NCBI GenBank assembly: GCA_032622095.1
Contig: CP136061.1
Coordinates: 220,939,148 to 221,003,147, forward strand
Source: Siphonodentalium dalli
Taxonomy: Eukaryota > Mollusca > Scaphopoda > Gadilida > Siphonodentaliidae
DNA length: 64,000 bases
Reading direction: 5' to 3'
Shown: in pieces, positions 47,955-58,535 of the stretch
Layout: the number at the start of each line of letters is the position of its first letter
How positions within the stretch are numbered: the stretch's first letter is position 1
Program-made: the position numbers and the translations under genes
Notes under the pieces: model-generated
Told to the model about the DNA's origin: nothing
What the model saw: only the letters and a program-made list of their open reading frames with translations
Database searches by the model: none

Positions 47955-48366
47955 CCCTTTGAGTGCCAGGTCCGATTTTTTGTATCAACCCGTATACCCT
48001 GTGCCAATGCATTCTCTTATATATGCGAGTCGACCATAGGTCGCCTCGCATATATAAGAGAATGCATTGGCCTAACAATTTTTCATCATTTGTTATTATT
48101 TTTTACAATTTTTTACAATTTTAATAATTTTTTTCTTATATTCTTTAACAGGCTTATTTTGTAGGTTTAGGGCCAGGGAATCTTACGTTTTTCATGGGCA
48201 TCAAAATTATTACTATGAATACTTGGTGATAGTTTTGAGTTATAACATGCCCTATAGCATGCTTAAGCATACCCAAAAAAAAAAAAAAAAACACCTAACC
48301 TTTTTTGGGCCGATTTTACAGAACGTAAATTGGGGCCGATGAGATCGGCCTGTGGCACTCAAAGGG
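47955..48366. mobile_element. TTAA-flanked element, GAGTGCCAGG type, carrying one 69-bp hairpin
   Basis: Ends CCCTTTGAGTGCCAGGTCCG and CCTGTGGCACTCAAAGGG, TTAA at 47951-47954 and 48367-48370. The hairpin 48003-48071 is identical to those in the ACCCAACAG-type elements, although the element's own ends differ. Confidence 0.85.
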
Positions 48367-48499
48367 TTAAAGCTTAATATTTCCATCTGCGTACTGCATT
48401 CATATCATTTAGTTTGCCTCATTCATGATGAATTCTTCTTGGATTATCACCTAGGGTAGTGACATGGTTGACTACCAAATTTCCCCATCATCCATCCCA

Positions 48500-48910
48500 G
48501 ATGGTTTCCAGATGATAACTTTAGTTGATTGTTTTCAAATTTTGTATGTGGATTTCTCACATGGAAATACAGTCAAGTTCGAATTTGAGTTTGGTCTGCC
48601 CAGTTTTGAGTGGTCCTTGTCAACTTAGAATTTGCCCTGATTGTTTAAAAAAAATTTATGTGGATTAGCCACATGAAAAACAGGTCAAGTTCAAATTTGA
48701 ATTCTGTTTGCCAATATTTTGCCTGAGTTATGGTCCTTGTCGACTGAGAATTTGCCGATTCTTTTTGTTTCCGGATGATAACTTTAGTTTTAGTTATCTG
48801 ATTGTTTTCAAATTTGGTATATGGATTACTCATATGGAAATACAGTTCGAATTTGGGTTCCGTCTGCCTATTTTTACCGGAGTTCTTGTTGACTTACAAT
48901 TTTTCAACTT
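48500..48910. repeat. Tandem repeat, about 140 bp
   Basis: Three units with GATTGTTTTCAAATTT, ATGGAAATACAG and TGGTCCTTGTCRACT. Confidence 0.65.
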
Positions 48911-49129
48911 CGAATATTGTTGATTTTGTGCCAATTTGAGGTTATATTTCAGCCTTGAGAGTTCTTTCACATTTGGTTATTTGCATGCAGCTCAGTTATG
49001 AGACAGTGCACAAGGATTTTATCGATATAATATATTTCTACAATGCCCGTTCCAAATGAAGCCACCATTTCATTTTATTGATATTGACTTATTTGTGCTG
49101 TATACTCCACTTACTTTCCCATCATTATA

Positions 49130-49740
49130 CCCCCTTTAAAAAAAAAAGGGGTATACTGTTTTGCACCTGTCTCCATCCGTGCATGCATGTGTACGTCCGT
49201 CCGATGTCTGTTCATGTCATAACTTGAACAGTCCTCGGATCTCAATAAAATTAGGTATGGATGTTCACTACTATGAGGACATTAAATAGAGGGTTCCATC
49301 GTTTTGTTCGGATTTTCCATTCTAGAGTTATTCATCTTTGTTTATCTGGAAATGTTGGCTTTTTGGTCAGTCTGGTATCTGTTCATGTCACAACTTCAAC
49401 AGTTGTTCTGGGATCTCAATGAAATTTGGTATGGATGTTCACTACTATGCGGATATTACATAGAGTGTTCCATCGTTTTGTTCGGATTTTCCATTCTAGT
49501 GTTATTCATCTTTGTTTATCTGGAAATGTTGGCTTTTTGGTCCATCCGATGTCTGTTCAGGTCATAACTTGAACAGTAATGCTCGGATCTCAATAAAATT
49601 TAATGGCACATTCAACTATTTTGTTTTGGTTTTTTGTTCTATAGTTATTCATTTTTGTTTATATGAAAATGATGATTTTTGGGTCCATCTGTCCGAGTAT
49701 AGCAGTCATAAGTTATAGATATGCCCACACTAGGCTGTAT
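49130..49740. repeat. Second block of the TTCCATTCTAGAGTTATTC units
   Basis: Three to four units of about 190 bp after TATACCCCCTTT and a short A run. The left end resembles the right-hand member of the TATACCCCC-type repeats. Confidence 0.7.
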
Positions 49741-49754
49741 GACACAACTTTACA

Positions 49755-50400
49755 GAGTAATGTTTGAGCTATTGCCATATGTTGGCATCCGTGCGTCAAC
49801 AATTTCCTACGACATGCCCTACATGTCGGATCCTTGATCCGTCCAATCTTCACCAAACTTCAAATGTAGCTTGAGGGTGACCTATAGATGGGAGCTATCA
49901 ATTTTTTCTGAATTTCTATGAAAAACATGGCCACAGCAGCCATCATGGATTTCAAATTTGAAACCATCGGCACACCCTACATCCTGTATTTATGGCCGGA
50001 TCATTTTTTAATTTTGCAGACACGATTGTGATCACCTGCAGATGGGAGCTATCCAAATTGAACGATTTTCAATGAAAAACATAGCTGCTGGCAGCCATCT
50101 TGGATTTTACTCTGCATGACTTAATCCTTTGGCACGGACACCCTACAGACCACATCCCTCATCTGATGATCACCAAACTTTATATATATCTTCGAGGTGA
50201 CCTCTAGATGGGAGACTCCTATTTTGACTGAAATTCGTTGAAAAACATGGCCGCCAGTGGCCATCTTGGAATATACTCTTTGTATAACTAAATCCTTTGG
50301 TGTACCCAACAGACCACATCCCTCATTCGATCATCACCAAACTTCATATGGATCTTCGTAGTGACCTCTAGTTTACACTCCTTCTATATCATTCTATTCA
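49755..50400. repeat. Diverged copy of the CAGCAGCCATC family
   Basis: GAGCTATTGCCATATG, CTACAGACCACATCCCTCAT and GGCCGCCAGTGGCCATCTTG. About 150-bp period. Confidence 0.7.
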
Positions 50401-50841
50401 TTGCTCAGCAAAAAATGAAGTCTTTCCCAAGTTGAGCTACAGTGTCACTGATGCTTTCATTTAGAACCATCAAGGGCGAGATCATTTTATATAACGTATA
50501 TAAATTTGTCAACTTGTGACCTGATAATTGCAGTTTCATTCTATCATAAATTGTGTCCAGCATTCCTTGGGGATACTCCCAAACAACTAAATACACCCTG
50601 ATGTGTCACATTCTATTGGACAAAAGTATCAATTTATACAGCCAATAAGAAAATAAGACAAGAATTTGAGTTATATAAAGTTTTTTTTATTGAATGATAG
50701 TTGACTGGACATATTGCAGAATGTTTTGATGAGGATGATGGGCTGGGTGAAATTGGAGTTGATAAGTAATTTACAGAACTTGAACATTCAGGGATGAAGG
50801 GTGAAAGGAATGGATGAATCGTCTGAGTTAAGTCCCTTATT

Positions 50842-51285
50842 TTGACAACCGGTCATTCATTAATCATCTGACCTCTGGTTTTGACAACTGGTCATTCATT
50901 AATCATCTGATCCTGGTTTTTACGACCAGTCCTCCATAATTAGTCAGACATCTCTGGTTTCGTTGGATATAAGATCAGTCCTTCTATATTTGTCTGGTTT
51001 TACCAGTTTTAATGACCAGTCCTTTAATATTCATCTGGTTTCAATTACCAGCTGTTGACTCCTTTATTATTCATCTGGTTTCACTGACTTAGATGACCAG
51101 TCATTTATTATTCGTCTCGTTTCACTGACTTCGATGACCAGTCATTTATTATTCGTCTGGTTTCACTGACTTAGATGACCAGTCCTTTATTATTCATCTG
51201 GTTTCACTGACTTAGATGACCAGTCAATTATTATTCATCTGGTTTCACTGGTTTAGATGACCAGTCCTTTATCATTCGTCTGATA
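50842..51285. repeat. Minisatellite of about 41 bp with internal dyad
   Basis: About ten units of TTCATCTGGTTTCACTGACT then TAGATGACCAGTC. CTGGT and ACCAG within each unit can pair. 50401-50841 has no other feature. Confidence 0.85.
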
Positions 51286-51402
51286 TGCCGCATTCCTTCA
51301 ATTTGTGGACTCTGCAAATATAAATGGTATAATAATCAGCTTAAAGAATAAAGAATCATCCCATATATATTGTGGGAATGCAGGGACTTCGTATAAATAT
51401 GT

Positions 51403-51867
51403 ATCAGCAGATAGATGAACTTAGAAGCTTTCGGCCTCAATGGCCTTCTTCATCATTTAATATAAGCAAGACAGCTAAATCTTCAAAGGAAACAATATTA
51501 CATATGTATTACTGTTTACCTTATATTAAATACTGAATTACATTACATTACAAATGTAATATTGTTTCCTTTGAAGATGTAGCTGTCTCCCTTATATTAA
51601 ATGCTGAATTACATTACATTACATATGTAATATTGTTTCCTTTGAAGATGTAGCTGTCTCCCTTATATTAAATGCTGAATTACATTACATTACATATGTA
51701 ATATTGTTTCCTTTGAAGATGTAGCTGTCTCCCTTATATTAAATGCTGAATTACATTACATTACATTACATAATATTGTTTCCTTTGAAGATGTAGCTGT
51801 CTCCCTTATATTAAATGCTGAAGAAGGCCAAAGAGGCCAAAACTTCTAAATTGAGCTATCTGCTGAT
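51403..51867. mobile_element. Inverted-repeat element containing a 71-bp minisatellite
   Basis: Arms 51403-51467 and about 51805-51867 are inverted (ATCAGCAGATAG...AGAAG, GGCCTTCTTCA). Between them four copies of a 71-bp unit (ATTGTTTCCTTTGAAGATGT start at 51561, 51632, 51703 and 51775). The left inner segment carries one unit piece inverted. Confidence 0.8.
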
Positions 51868-51869
51868 CT

Positions 51870-52530
51870 GCAAGAACTGATACAATGTAAGACAATTGGC
51901 AGTTTAAAACATCAAGTTATACCTACTAACGCATGTTTTTGTCACATCCGGAGGTGGAAAAATGATGAAAATTCATATATGGTCCTATGTTTGCCAATTG
52001 CGGATCAAAAGTTCAGACTAGCACAACAAATTTAAGGCAGTGGCAGAAGTTTTGTTTGACTGGTGTTTTCAACTTGAGCTGTCTACTAGCATCTAAGTTC
52101 TTATGAAATATGAATGGTTTTTGTGAATTCTAAACCACACATGTACACGGTTTCAATGCTGGTGTGTACCATGTATTCAAAATGGCAGAGGCGAATGCGA
52201 ACGCACAAAAACATAATATATGAGGAACTGACACAAAACATAGCATTTTTACTGTTACGAGCAAATGCTAGTTTATTTTTAAAACAAGTTGATACCTTAT
52301 TTGTTTGGAAATACTCAGTAGTTTTCTATAACATTCTGCAAGTTGTAGTATAGCATATGCTCGAAGCTGCCAAAATACTATGTAATATAGAATTATCATA
52401 GTTTATTACATTTTTCTTCGTATTGATTGCATTTGTGATTGCCTCAGCCATTTTGAATGTGTGATACTCATCAACTCGAAATCACGTGATTCCCCACCAT
52501 GATGTAAATAACGTGTCTGACTGTGACATT
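51870..52530. other. No feature seen
   Basis: AT-rich; short unrecognised frames only. Confidence 0.5.
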
Positions 52531-52532
52531 CA

Positions 52533-52622
52533 CAGAATGAGGTCCCAGAGGGTGAATTTAGTGATGCAACCCCACACAGTGGGCTAGCATCACTAAATTC
52601 ACCCTCTGTGGACCTCATTCTG
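52533..52622. mobile_element. Palindromic MITE (GAATGAGGTCCCC type), core only
   Basis: CAGAATGAGGTCCCAGAGGG and its complement around CAACCCCACACAGTGGGCT. Outer ends absent. Confidence 0.75.
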
Positions 52623-52873
52623 CTTAGGCCTCATCTTCTGGGAAGTATCTATAGTCTCAAATTAACATTGTTTTTAGTTGCTTTTTCCCCTTCTGTTCAG
52701 TTTCTATATCCACTAATTCGCATAAAATAAATTGCATAATGGAGGCGACTAATGGATTGCATAAATACTACAACCAAAATGTTATATGCCCTCGGAAATC
52801 GTCACTATAAGCATCTGCTTACTGCCTAAGCCACTGTCCCATCATTAGAGATTATATAATGAGCATTATTTGA

Positions 52874-53076
52874 CCCTTTCTTTGCTGGAACTTCCCGAAA
52901 TTTTGCGAAAACCCTGTGCCAATGCATTCTCTTATATATGTGAGTCCGCCAATGGGGGCCTCGCATATATGAGTATATATATTGGCAAACAATATTTACC
53001 TTGACCTTGTAAGCCAGTGAATTCTCTTATATATGCGAGGCTCATGATCTTTAATGCAGCTCCCGTTATGAAAGGG
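52874..53076. mobile_element. TTAA-adjacent palindromic MITE, CATGAC type, shortened
   Basis: Ends CCCTTTCTTTGCTGG and CTCCCGTTATGAAAGGG. The right flank is TTAA (53077-53080), the left flank TTGA. Its second hairpin is truncated. Confidence 0.7.
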
Positions 53077-55504
53077 TTAACCCTTTCTTTAATAAATACA
53101 ATATTTTTCTAAATAAGTAAAATATATATCTCCTAGAAGTATCTTGCCCACTGAACTATATGGTATATCCCCAATATTAACGGAACGAAAATTCTGTGGT
53201 ACATTTTATCCTATTTCCTGACCGGTAACCTCTGATGACGTCATCTCCCAATGTCCATTTAAACTCGACGACAGATCGTTATTCTTCACTTTTTCCCCAT
53301 TAGGACATTCCTCGTGAGCGGGGTGGGTGCGAAGCCCTGGGAGGGAGCTCAGAGTTCAGTGGGCAAGATACTTCTAGGAGATATATATTTTACTATTTAG
53401 ACAAATATTGTATCTCAGTCAAAGGTATCTTGCCCACTGAACTGTATGGTATAATATAGAATTTTCTGGCAGGTGGAGGCCACGAGGAAAAATAAACACC
53501 TCTACGCACCTCAATCAAAGAACTGGATTGACCTGATAACCTACAATATATACAATATCACATAAGCCAATGTACGTAATTACACCAGAAGACTAATACA
53601 TGTTGGCCAGCTACCAGAGGGCCCAAACTAAACAAATAGTGGTGACTTGGATTGAATATCCTGCAAATAAAGTAGATACCGATAGTTCCCGAAAGACATG
53701 GAGACTGAGATGACCTCCCTTTTGGAGCTTAGAGCTATCAATGTATCAGCTGAGTATTTTGCTGGACAAGGAATTCTTGAGGGGGCAGAGTCCAAGTACG
53801 AGATCTAGCCCGATGAAAAAACGGCTACAAGCTCAAAAAGAGCCCAGACACCCAGTAATCCGAGATATGCCATTGTCGATAAGGATTGAGATATCATGGA
53901 CCGAGAATCTATACTAGTGACCGGGAAGAGACTCTCGCCGAAATAGTCGATTGCTCCACCCCTGTAATACATCCAGAAGAATTTGAATGTATAGAATACT
54001 GACCTAATCCAACATATAGGGAACCATACATGTAATTGTTGGAACCAAAAGATAATTTGTAGGAAACCTAGAGTCGCTTTGATGACCAGAGCACATGACA
54101 ATGCTGTTTATAGAAAGCACCAGAAAAATCAAATGTGCCAAGATGACCCACCAATGTAGATTCAAATAGGGCCGTGTAGTATTAGTGAGTACTAGAAAGG
54201 AAACGTTGCATTGACCCTATAACCAGGAAGTACAGGAATAAGCTATTCGTGGAATTACCCCATTTGCAGGTGACCCGTCAAGGAAGTCCCTGCCTGCCCG
54301 CGTTAGCCACAACATTGAGCAAATTACAGGCTTACGTAATCCGAATGACCGCCGTGAATACCAATGGAGACACCCGCGTGTGGACACTAGCTCGTGCATA
54401 CAACCAATTTCGGAACATCTGTAATAAACCATTGAATACGTGAACAAGAGGATCCTAATGAATCAGTGAATATTATGGACCATAAGCAGTCATTCACAAA
54501 TTGAAAGGTCTAAATGAAGCCCCACCATCGCTGTCAATGTGTCTCATGTCATGGAGAAGAGAAGATAAGGGGACGAGAAGTAATCAGATAGACCGTTTAG
54601 AAAGGCTACGTCTATTCAACTGTCCGCTAAAGTAGGCAACAAGTGGTTGCAAGCCTTGAGATTCAATGAGAACCACGAAACCTATGCTCGTAATGATGCT
54701 CACGAACTTTTCAAAGTTCAGTGCTGTATGACCAACCTGCTTCCGCTTTGATTCTCCCAAAAGGAAATGCATTTGGAGCCTGGCATTTATATGTTTCATG
54801 ATTTCAAGAAGGCTTTCATTTCCCAACCTGGCAATATTCAATATGTTGAAATACCGGCTAGCTCCAAAGTTAAACCCAACTGAGAAATCACAGGAAACAT
54901 GCACCGTGATTGTGGCACAAGCCCAAAACCAGCCGAAACAGATGGCCGGTTGAACTATTGAAAAACAAAGACCCAGTTTTCTTTTCTCTCTATTCTTGAT
55001 CTTCTGACGGACCCCCGACGGGTTGATGGTCCAAGGTACCCCTTCTGGGATGGATGGGTTGCCCCTCCGATTGCACCTTGTTCTTGAGACAACCATCGCC
55101 TGAAGTGCGAAGCTAGTGGGTGGAGCATATGATCTGGCATCCTACACCCAATGCTAGTGAATACCTCGCAAGAGGGGAAGCATCTGGTAAGGATCTTCTG
55201 TCCGTATGAAGAGCATACAACGTTATTAATGTGAATCGTGAAGATAGGAAACCAGTTGCTTTCTGAAGATGAGCATATGTCTAGGATGTATTCATATAGT
55301 GACCCATTGTATCAGTACCGCTCTTCGTGATATGACTGACTCATCATCCAAAGATTATTCCTGAAGACTATCGACACGGGTGACACTCTATTCCAGCCAT
55401 GACCACGACCTCGCAGGCGCCGGAGGGCACATTGAAAGAAACAATAACATATAAAGCAAGGAGCTGAACTCTGCTCAATCCGAGAACAATAAAACTTTTG
55501 AATA

Positions 55505-55567
55505 CCTGGTCCGCTCTCATGTCGCTCGGTTTGCAGTCCGATGGCCTAACCACTCGGCTACAGCGAC
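55505..55567 (-). repeat. tRNA-like sequence (5' half), possible SINE head
   Basis: On the minus strand GTAGCCGAGTGGTTAGGCC gives a tRNA D-arm and A-box of Ser/Leu type. It is followed by TCGG-ACTGCAAA-CCGA, which folds like an anticodon stem-loop but with an 8-base loop. No good B-box or T-arm follows, so it is not a functional tRNA. It sits inside the large nested element. Confidence 0.5.
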
Positions 55568-56088
55568 ACTTGTCTGCATCAGAGAACCCTGAACAACTAT
55601 CTGAGCTCCCTCGTGAGCGCATGGATGGGTGACCCCAAAGGAATGTCCAGGGCCTTTTTACCTCGGGGATAGAGCTACAGCTCGTCCCGATCCCGATCTC
55701 CATCAGTCAGAACTGGCAATGGGTTGTTAAGAGGGGCAGGATCAGAAGCATGCCTCCTACTAGAACGGCATCGGGGAACAATTTCTTGTGCATCTTTATA
55801 GGATTCAAACCCGAAGGTACTGGCTGCTATTTGATCAGAGGGCGGCCAGTAACTGGAATTCCAACAAGGAGGAAGCATGCTTGGGAATTTCAATCCCAGC
55901 CCAAGCCCAGCAGGGACTGAAGGCATATAGGATTATAATAGGGACAGGGTGTTCTCACCCCCAGCGGTGCTGACCCCGAGATGGCGACTTGTAGCGATGG
56001 ACGGCGTGGTTCAAATGTTAGATGGAAGCCACGGCCGCACATGGGCACGCCAACCCACCAACGGTCGACCCGAGGGAGCAGATTGACG

Positions 56089-56515
56089 TCCCTTATGATA
56101 GTCCAGGGAGCGCACCAACTGTGACTAACGGGTTCGATGGGTAGCCCCAACCCGCGCCCTGTTTGAGGTAACTATCGCCCTGAGTTGCTAAGCCAAAGAG
56201 GGGATCACCCTCGACAGGTATCCTTGTCTCAGAGGCAGCGGTACCCTCGAAACGAGGAGAACAGCAGCTCTAGGGGAGCTACAGGGAAAGATCTTCTGTA
56301 TCTGGTTCTTCTTATCTGTAGATATTACAGTGCAGGAACCATCTGGTTGTAGACGCACTGGTCCAGGTTAGTAGAGCAGAACACAGTCGTACCTGCCGAG
56401 GATACGAATTGGTGTCCCGTTCGATAGTCCAGGGAGCGCACCAACTGTGGCCAATGGGTTCGATGGGTAGCCCCAACCCGCACCCTGTTTGTTGTGACTA
56501 TCGCCCCGAGTGCTA
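56089..56515. repeat. Diverged direct repeat inside the nested element
   Basis: 56089-56195 and 56413-56515 share GATAGTCCAGGGAGCGCACC, GGGTTCGATGGGTAGCCCCA and CTATCGCCC. A third, weaker copy is at about 55018-55112 (GATGGTCCAAGG, then ACCATCGCC). AAGCAGCTCTAGGGGAGCTA near 56610 and AGCAGCTCTAGGGGAGCTAC near 56265 are another pair. Confidence 0.7.
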
Positions 56516-57026
56516 ATTACGCTGATGAGGGGAACACTATATATCGACAAGTGTCAGTGTCCTGGTCTCAAAGGTTTCTTCTCTTCTCTTGGGACCCTCG
56601 AAATGAGGGGAAGCAGCTCTAGGGGAGCTACGGGGATCTGTGGCGACTCCAGTAGCATTCTTTAATGTGCACACTCAGAGGCATGTACACGGGTCAGCTA
56701 TTAACTTGTTCGCACCCGATCGTGCATCGTACTGCATCCACGACAACATACCTGGACAAGTGTTGTAATGGGGGGAAGTCAGCATTTTGCATTCTGATCT
56801 GTATTCAGTGATCTTGAATGAGACTTTTCAGCCTGACAAGCTTGGTATCTGACCGATTTCTGACAATTGCTAACAATCTGTTATTTTTATGTTGATAATG
56901 ATAAGCACCTATCGATTGTTTTGCACGAAATCAATATTGTAAACCAATATTGTTAAGTTGAAACAATGAAAAAATTATTCACAAGTGTCAATTTACACTC
57001 TAGTATACATAAAGCTTGTAGCGACG

Positions 57027-57575
57027 AAGCCGTCAGAAGCTGAAAGTAAGTCACCTAATTTCGTGATACCTTATCGCACAGGCCAGAGCACGTGTCTCCT
57101 CCGCTTGGACCACGGAATACATTTCACATGTATGCAATAGATTCTTGCAATAAAGATGAGCGTCTTTAGTCATATTCCAATGTGCATATATATCATTCTG
57201 TCTTTTGGCGACTATAATCTACCAAATTTTTTGGACAGATGCCATTTTGAATTTGTAAAAAATATGGAAAACGAAATGACTTAAAACGAAAAGAGTTTTC
57301 ACACAAAGCCGGGATATATTGCATATCCTTACAATCCGCTTTCATAAGATTTTAATACTGCTTTCTTTTTGATAAATAAATTGTAGCTACAGTTTACCAA
57401 GCCGTCAGACCGCTGAAAGTAAGTCACTTAATTTCGTGATACTGTTACTAACCAAGCGACGCACGTGGTAATTTTTGCTTCGACCACAGAAAATCGCACA
57501 TGTGTGCAATTGATTCGTGCTATAAAGATTTTTAGCGTCTTTAGTCATATCCAAATGTGCATCTATTATTGAATA
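57027..57575. repeat. Diverged direct duplication, 372-bp spacing
   Basis: 57027-57205 and 57399-57575 share AAGCCGTCAG, GCTGAAAGTAAGTCAC, TAATTTCGTGATAC and GCGTCTTTAGTCATAT. Confidence 0.65.
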
Positions 57576-58262
57576 ATTTATTCGTCCGTTCCACGACAAA
57601 TAGAAAAAAGATGCATTCGTTGAATTATGAACGTTCCCGATCGTTTAAAAACATGGACGCTAATCGCTATAGCAACGCGAGTCAATTGCACAATTCAACA
57701 TAATAATTAACGGAACTAATGTTTTTTGTATAACACAAAAAACTGTCAACTTATCTTCGATGTGTTCCTTCCGTTAACAAGGGAAAAAGTGAAGAATAAC
57801 GATCTGTCGTCGAGTTTAAATGGACATTGGGAGATGACGTCATCAGAGGTTACCGGTCAGGAAACAGGATAAAATGTACCACAGAATTTTGGTTCCGTTT
57901 TCACGCGGGTTTGTTAACCCTTCCTTGTTAATATTGGGGATATACCATATAGTTCAGTGGGCAAGATACCTTTGACGGAGATACTCATTGACAAATAGTT
58001 CCCTTTGGGAATGTTCTGCTAATAAGTTCAATGTCATTTGTTGAACTTATTATCTAATAAGTTCCCATGAATGAATAGGAATCTTTCTGTACTTGTATTA
58101 TCTGTCCATCTGTCTGTCACCTGCTAATATTTCTTAAACATCCCTCCAGATGGATAATAGACCATTCCAATGTATGCTGTTATAGCTGATGGGAGTATCC
58201 ATTTAGTAAAGAAATGGTTAACTGGAATGTACTCATGAGAAATAAATATGTTTACAACAAAT

Positions 58263-58535
58263 TTAATGTCTAACCATTTTGAGTTTACTGGAAGGGCTTC
58301 CAATGACGTTCTCGCCTATATGTCCCTGTATGATAATCTTCGCCATGGCCCATGATGGTCCCTCCTCAAGTCTGCCATCTGCTGCAGCTGCTAAATCAGC
58401 ATGTTCTCCGATGGCTGGAGTCGCAGCTTTATCCAAATTAGCTATGATCTGATCCAGTTGTCGTTTCGATGGAGGGTTAACCCATGGACACCAGTTTCTG
58501 TGTTCCGTCAGTGGGTTAATATGCTCAATTAGACC
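58263..58535 (-). CDS. ZC3HC1: ZC3HC1 last coding exon (exon C)
   Basis: Acceptor TTGTTTCAG before GGTCTAATTGAG. Codes 90 residues from GLIEHINPLTEHRNWCPWVN to the end KMVRH, with TAA at 58265-58263. Phase 0 to the preceding exon. Confidence 0.92.
   Translation of the reverse strand, partial: GLIEHINPLTEHRNWCPWVNPPSKRQLDQIIANLDKAATPAIGEHADLAAAADGRLEEGPSWAMAKIIIQGHIGENVIGSPSSKLKMVRH

Larger units (their letters stand above)
53100..57980. mobile_element. Large nested inverted-repeat element with about 200-bp arms and a non-AT-rich interior
   Basis: Arms 53139-53303 and about 57776-57970 are inverted copies (TATCTTGCCCACTGAACT, TATATCCCCAATATTAAC, CTGACCGGTAACCTCTGATG). ATAC at 53096-53099 and 57981-57984 may be a 4-bp target duplication. 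The left side has an extra palindrome, 53096-53412, that repeats the terminal motif in both orientations. The interior 53460-56900 is visibly less AT-rich than its surroundings and contains diverged internal repeats and a tRNA-like piece, but no recognisable protein. Longest frame is 54584-55096 (-). Confidence 0.7.
53081..58217. mobile_element. TTAA-flanked element split by a 4.9-kb insertion
   Basis: The left end CCCTTTCTTTAATAAATAC (53081-53099) and right end GTATCCATTTAGTAAAGAAA plus TGG (to 58217) are inverted, with TTAA at 53077-53080 and 58218-58221. Related uninterrupted pieces at 37158 and 41926 read TTTCTTTACTAAAT then CTCATTGATGAG or TTCATTGATGAG. That places the empty site between AATAC and TCATTG and implies everything between 53100 and 57980 is a later insertion. 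Confidence 0.6.

Noticed and set aside
50842-51830. Regular repeats resembling a CRISPR array
   Set aside because: Units are contiguous or merge into each other with no unique spacers, and this is a eukaryotic genome; they are minisatellites.
54584-55096. 170-codon minus-strand frame in the large nested element
   Set aside because: Longest open frame there, but no recognisable domain, odd composition and no support from splice sites; listed only as part of the element.
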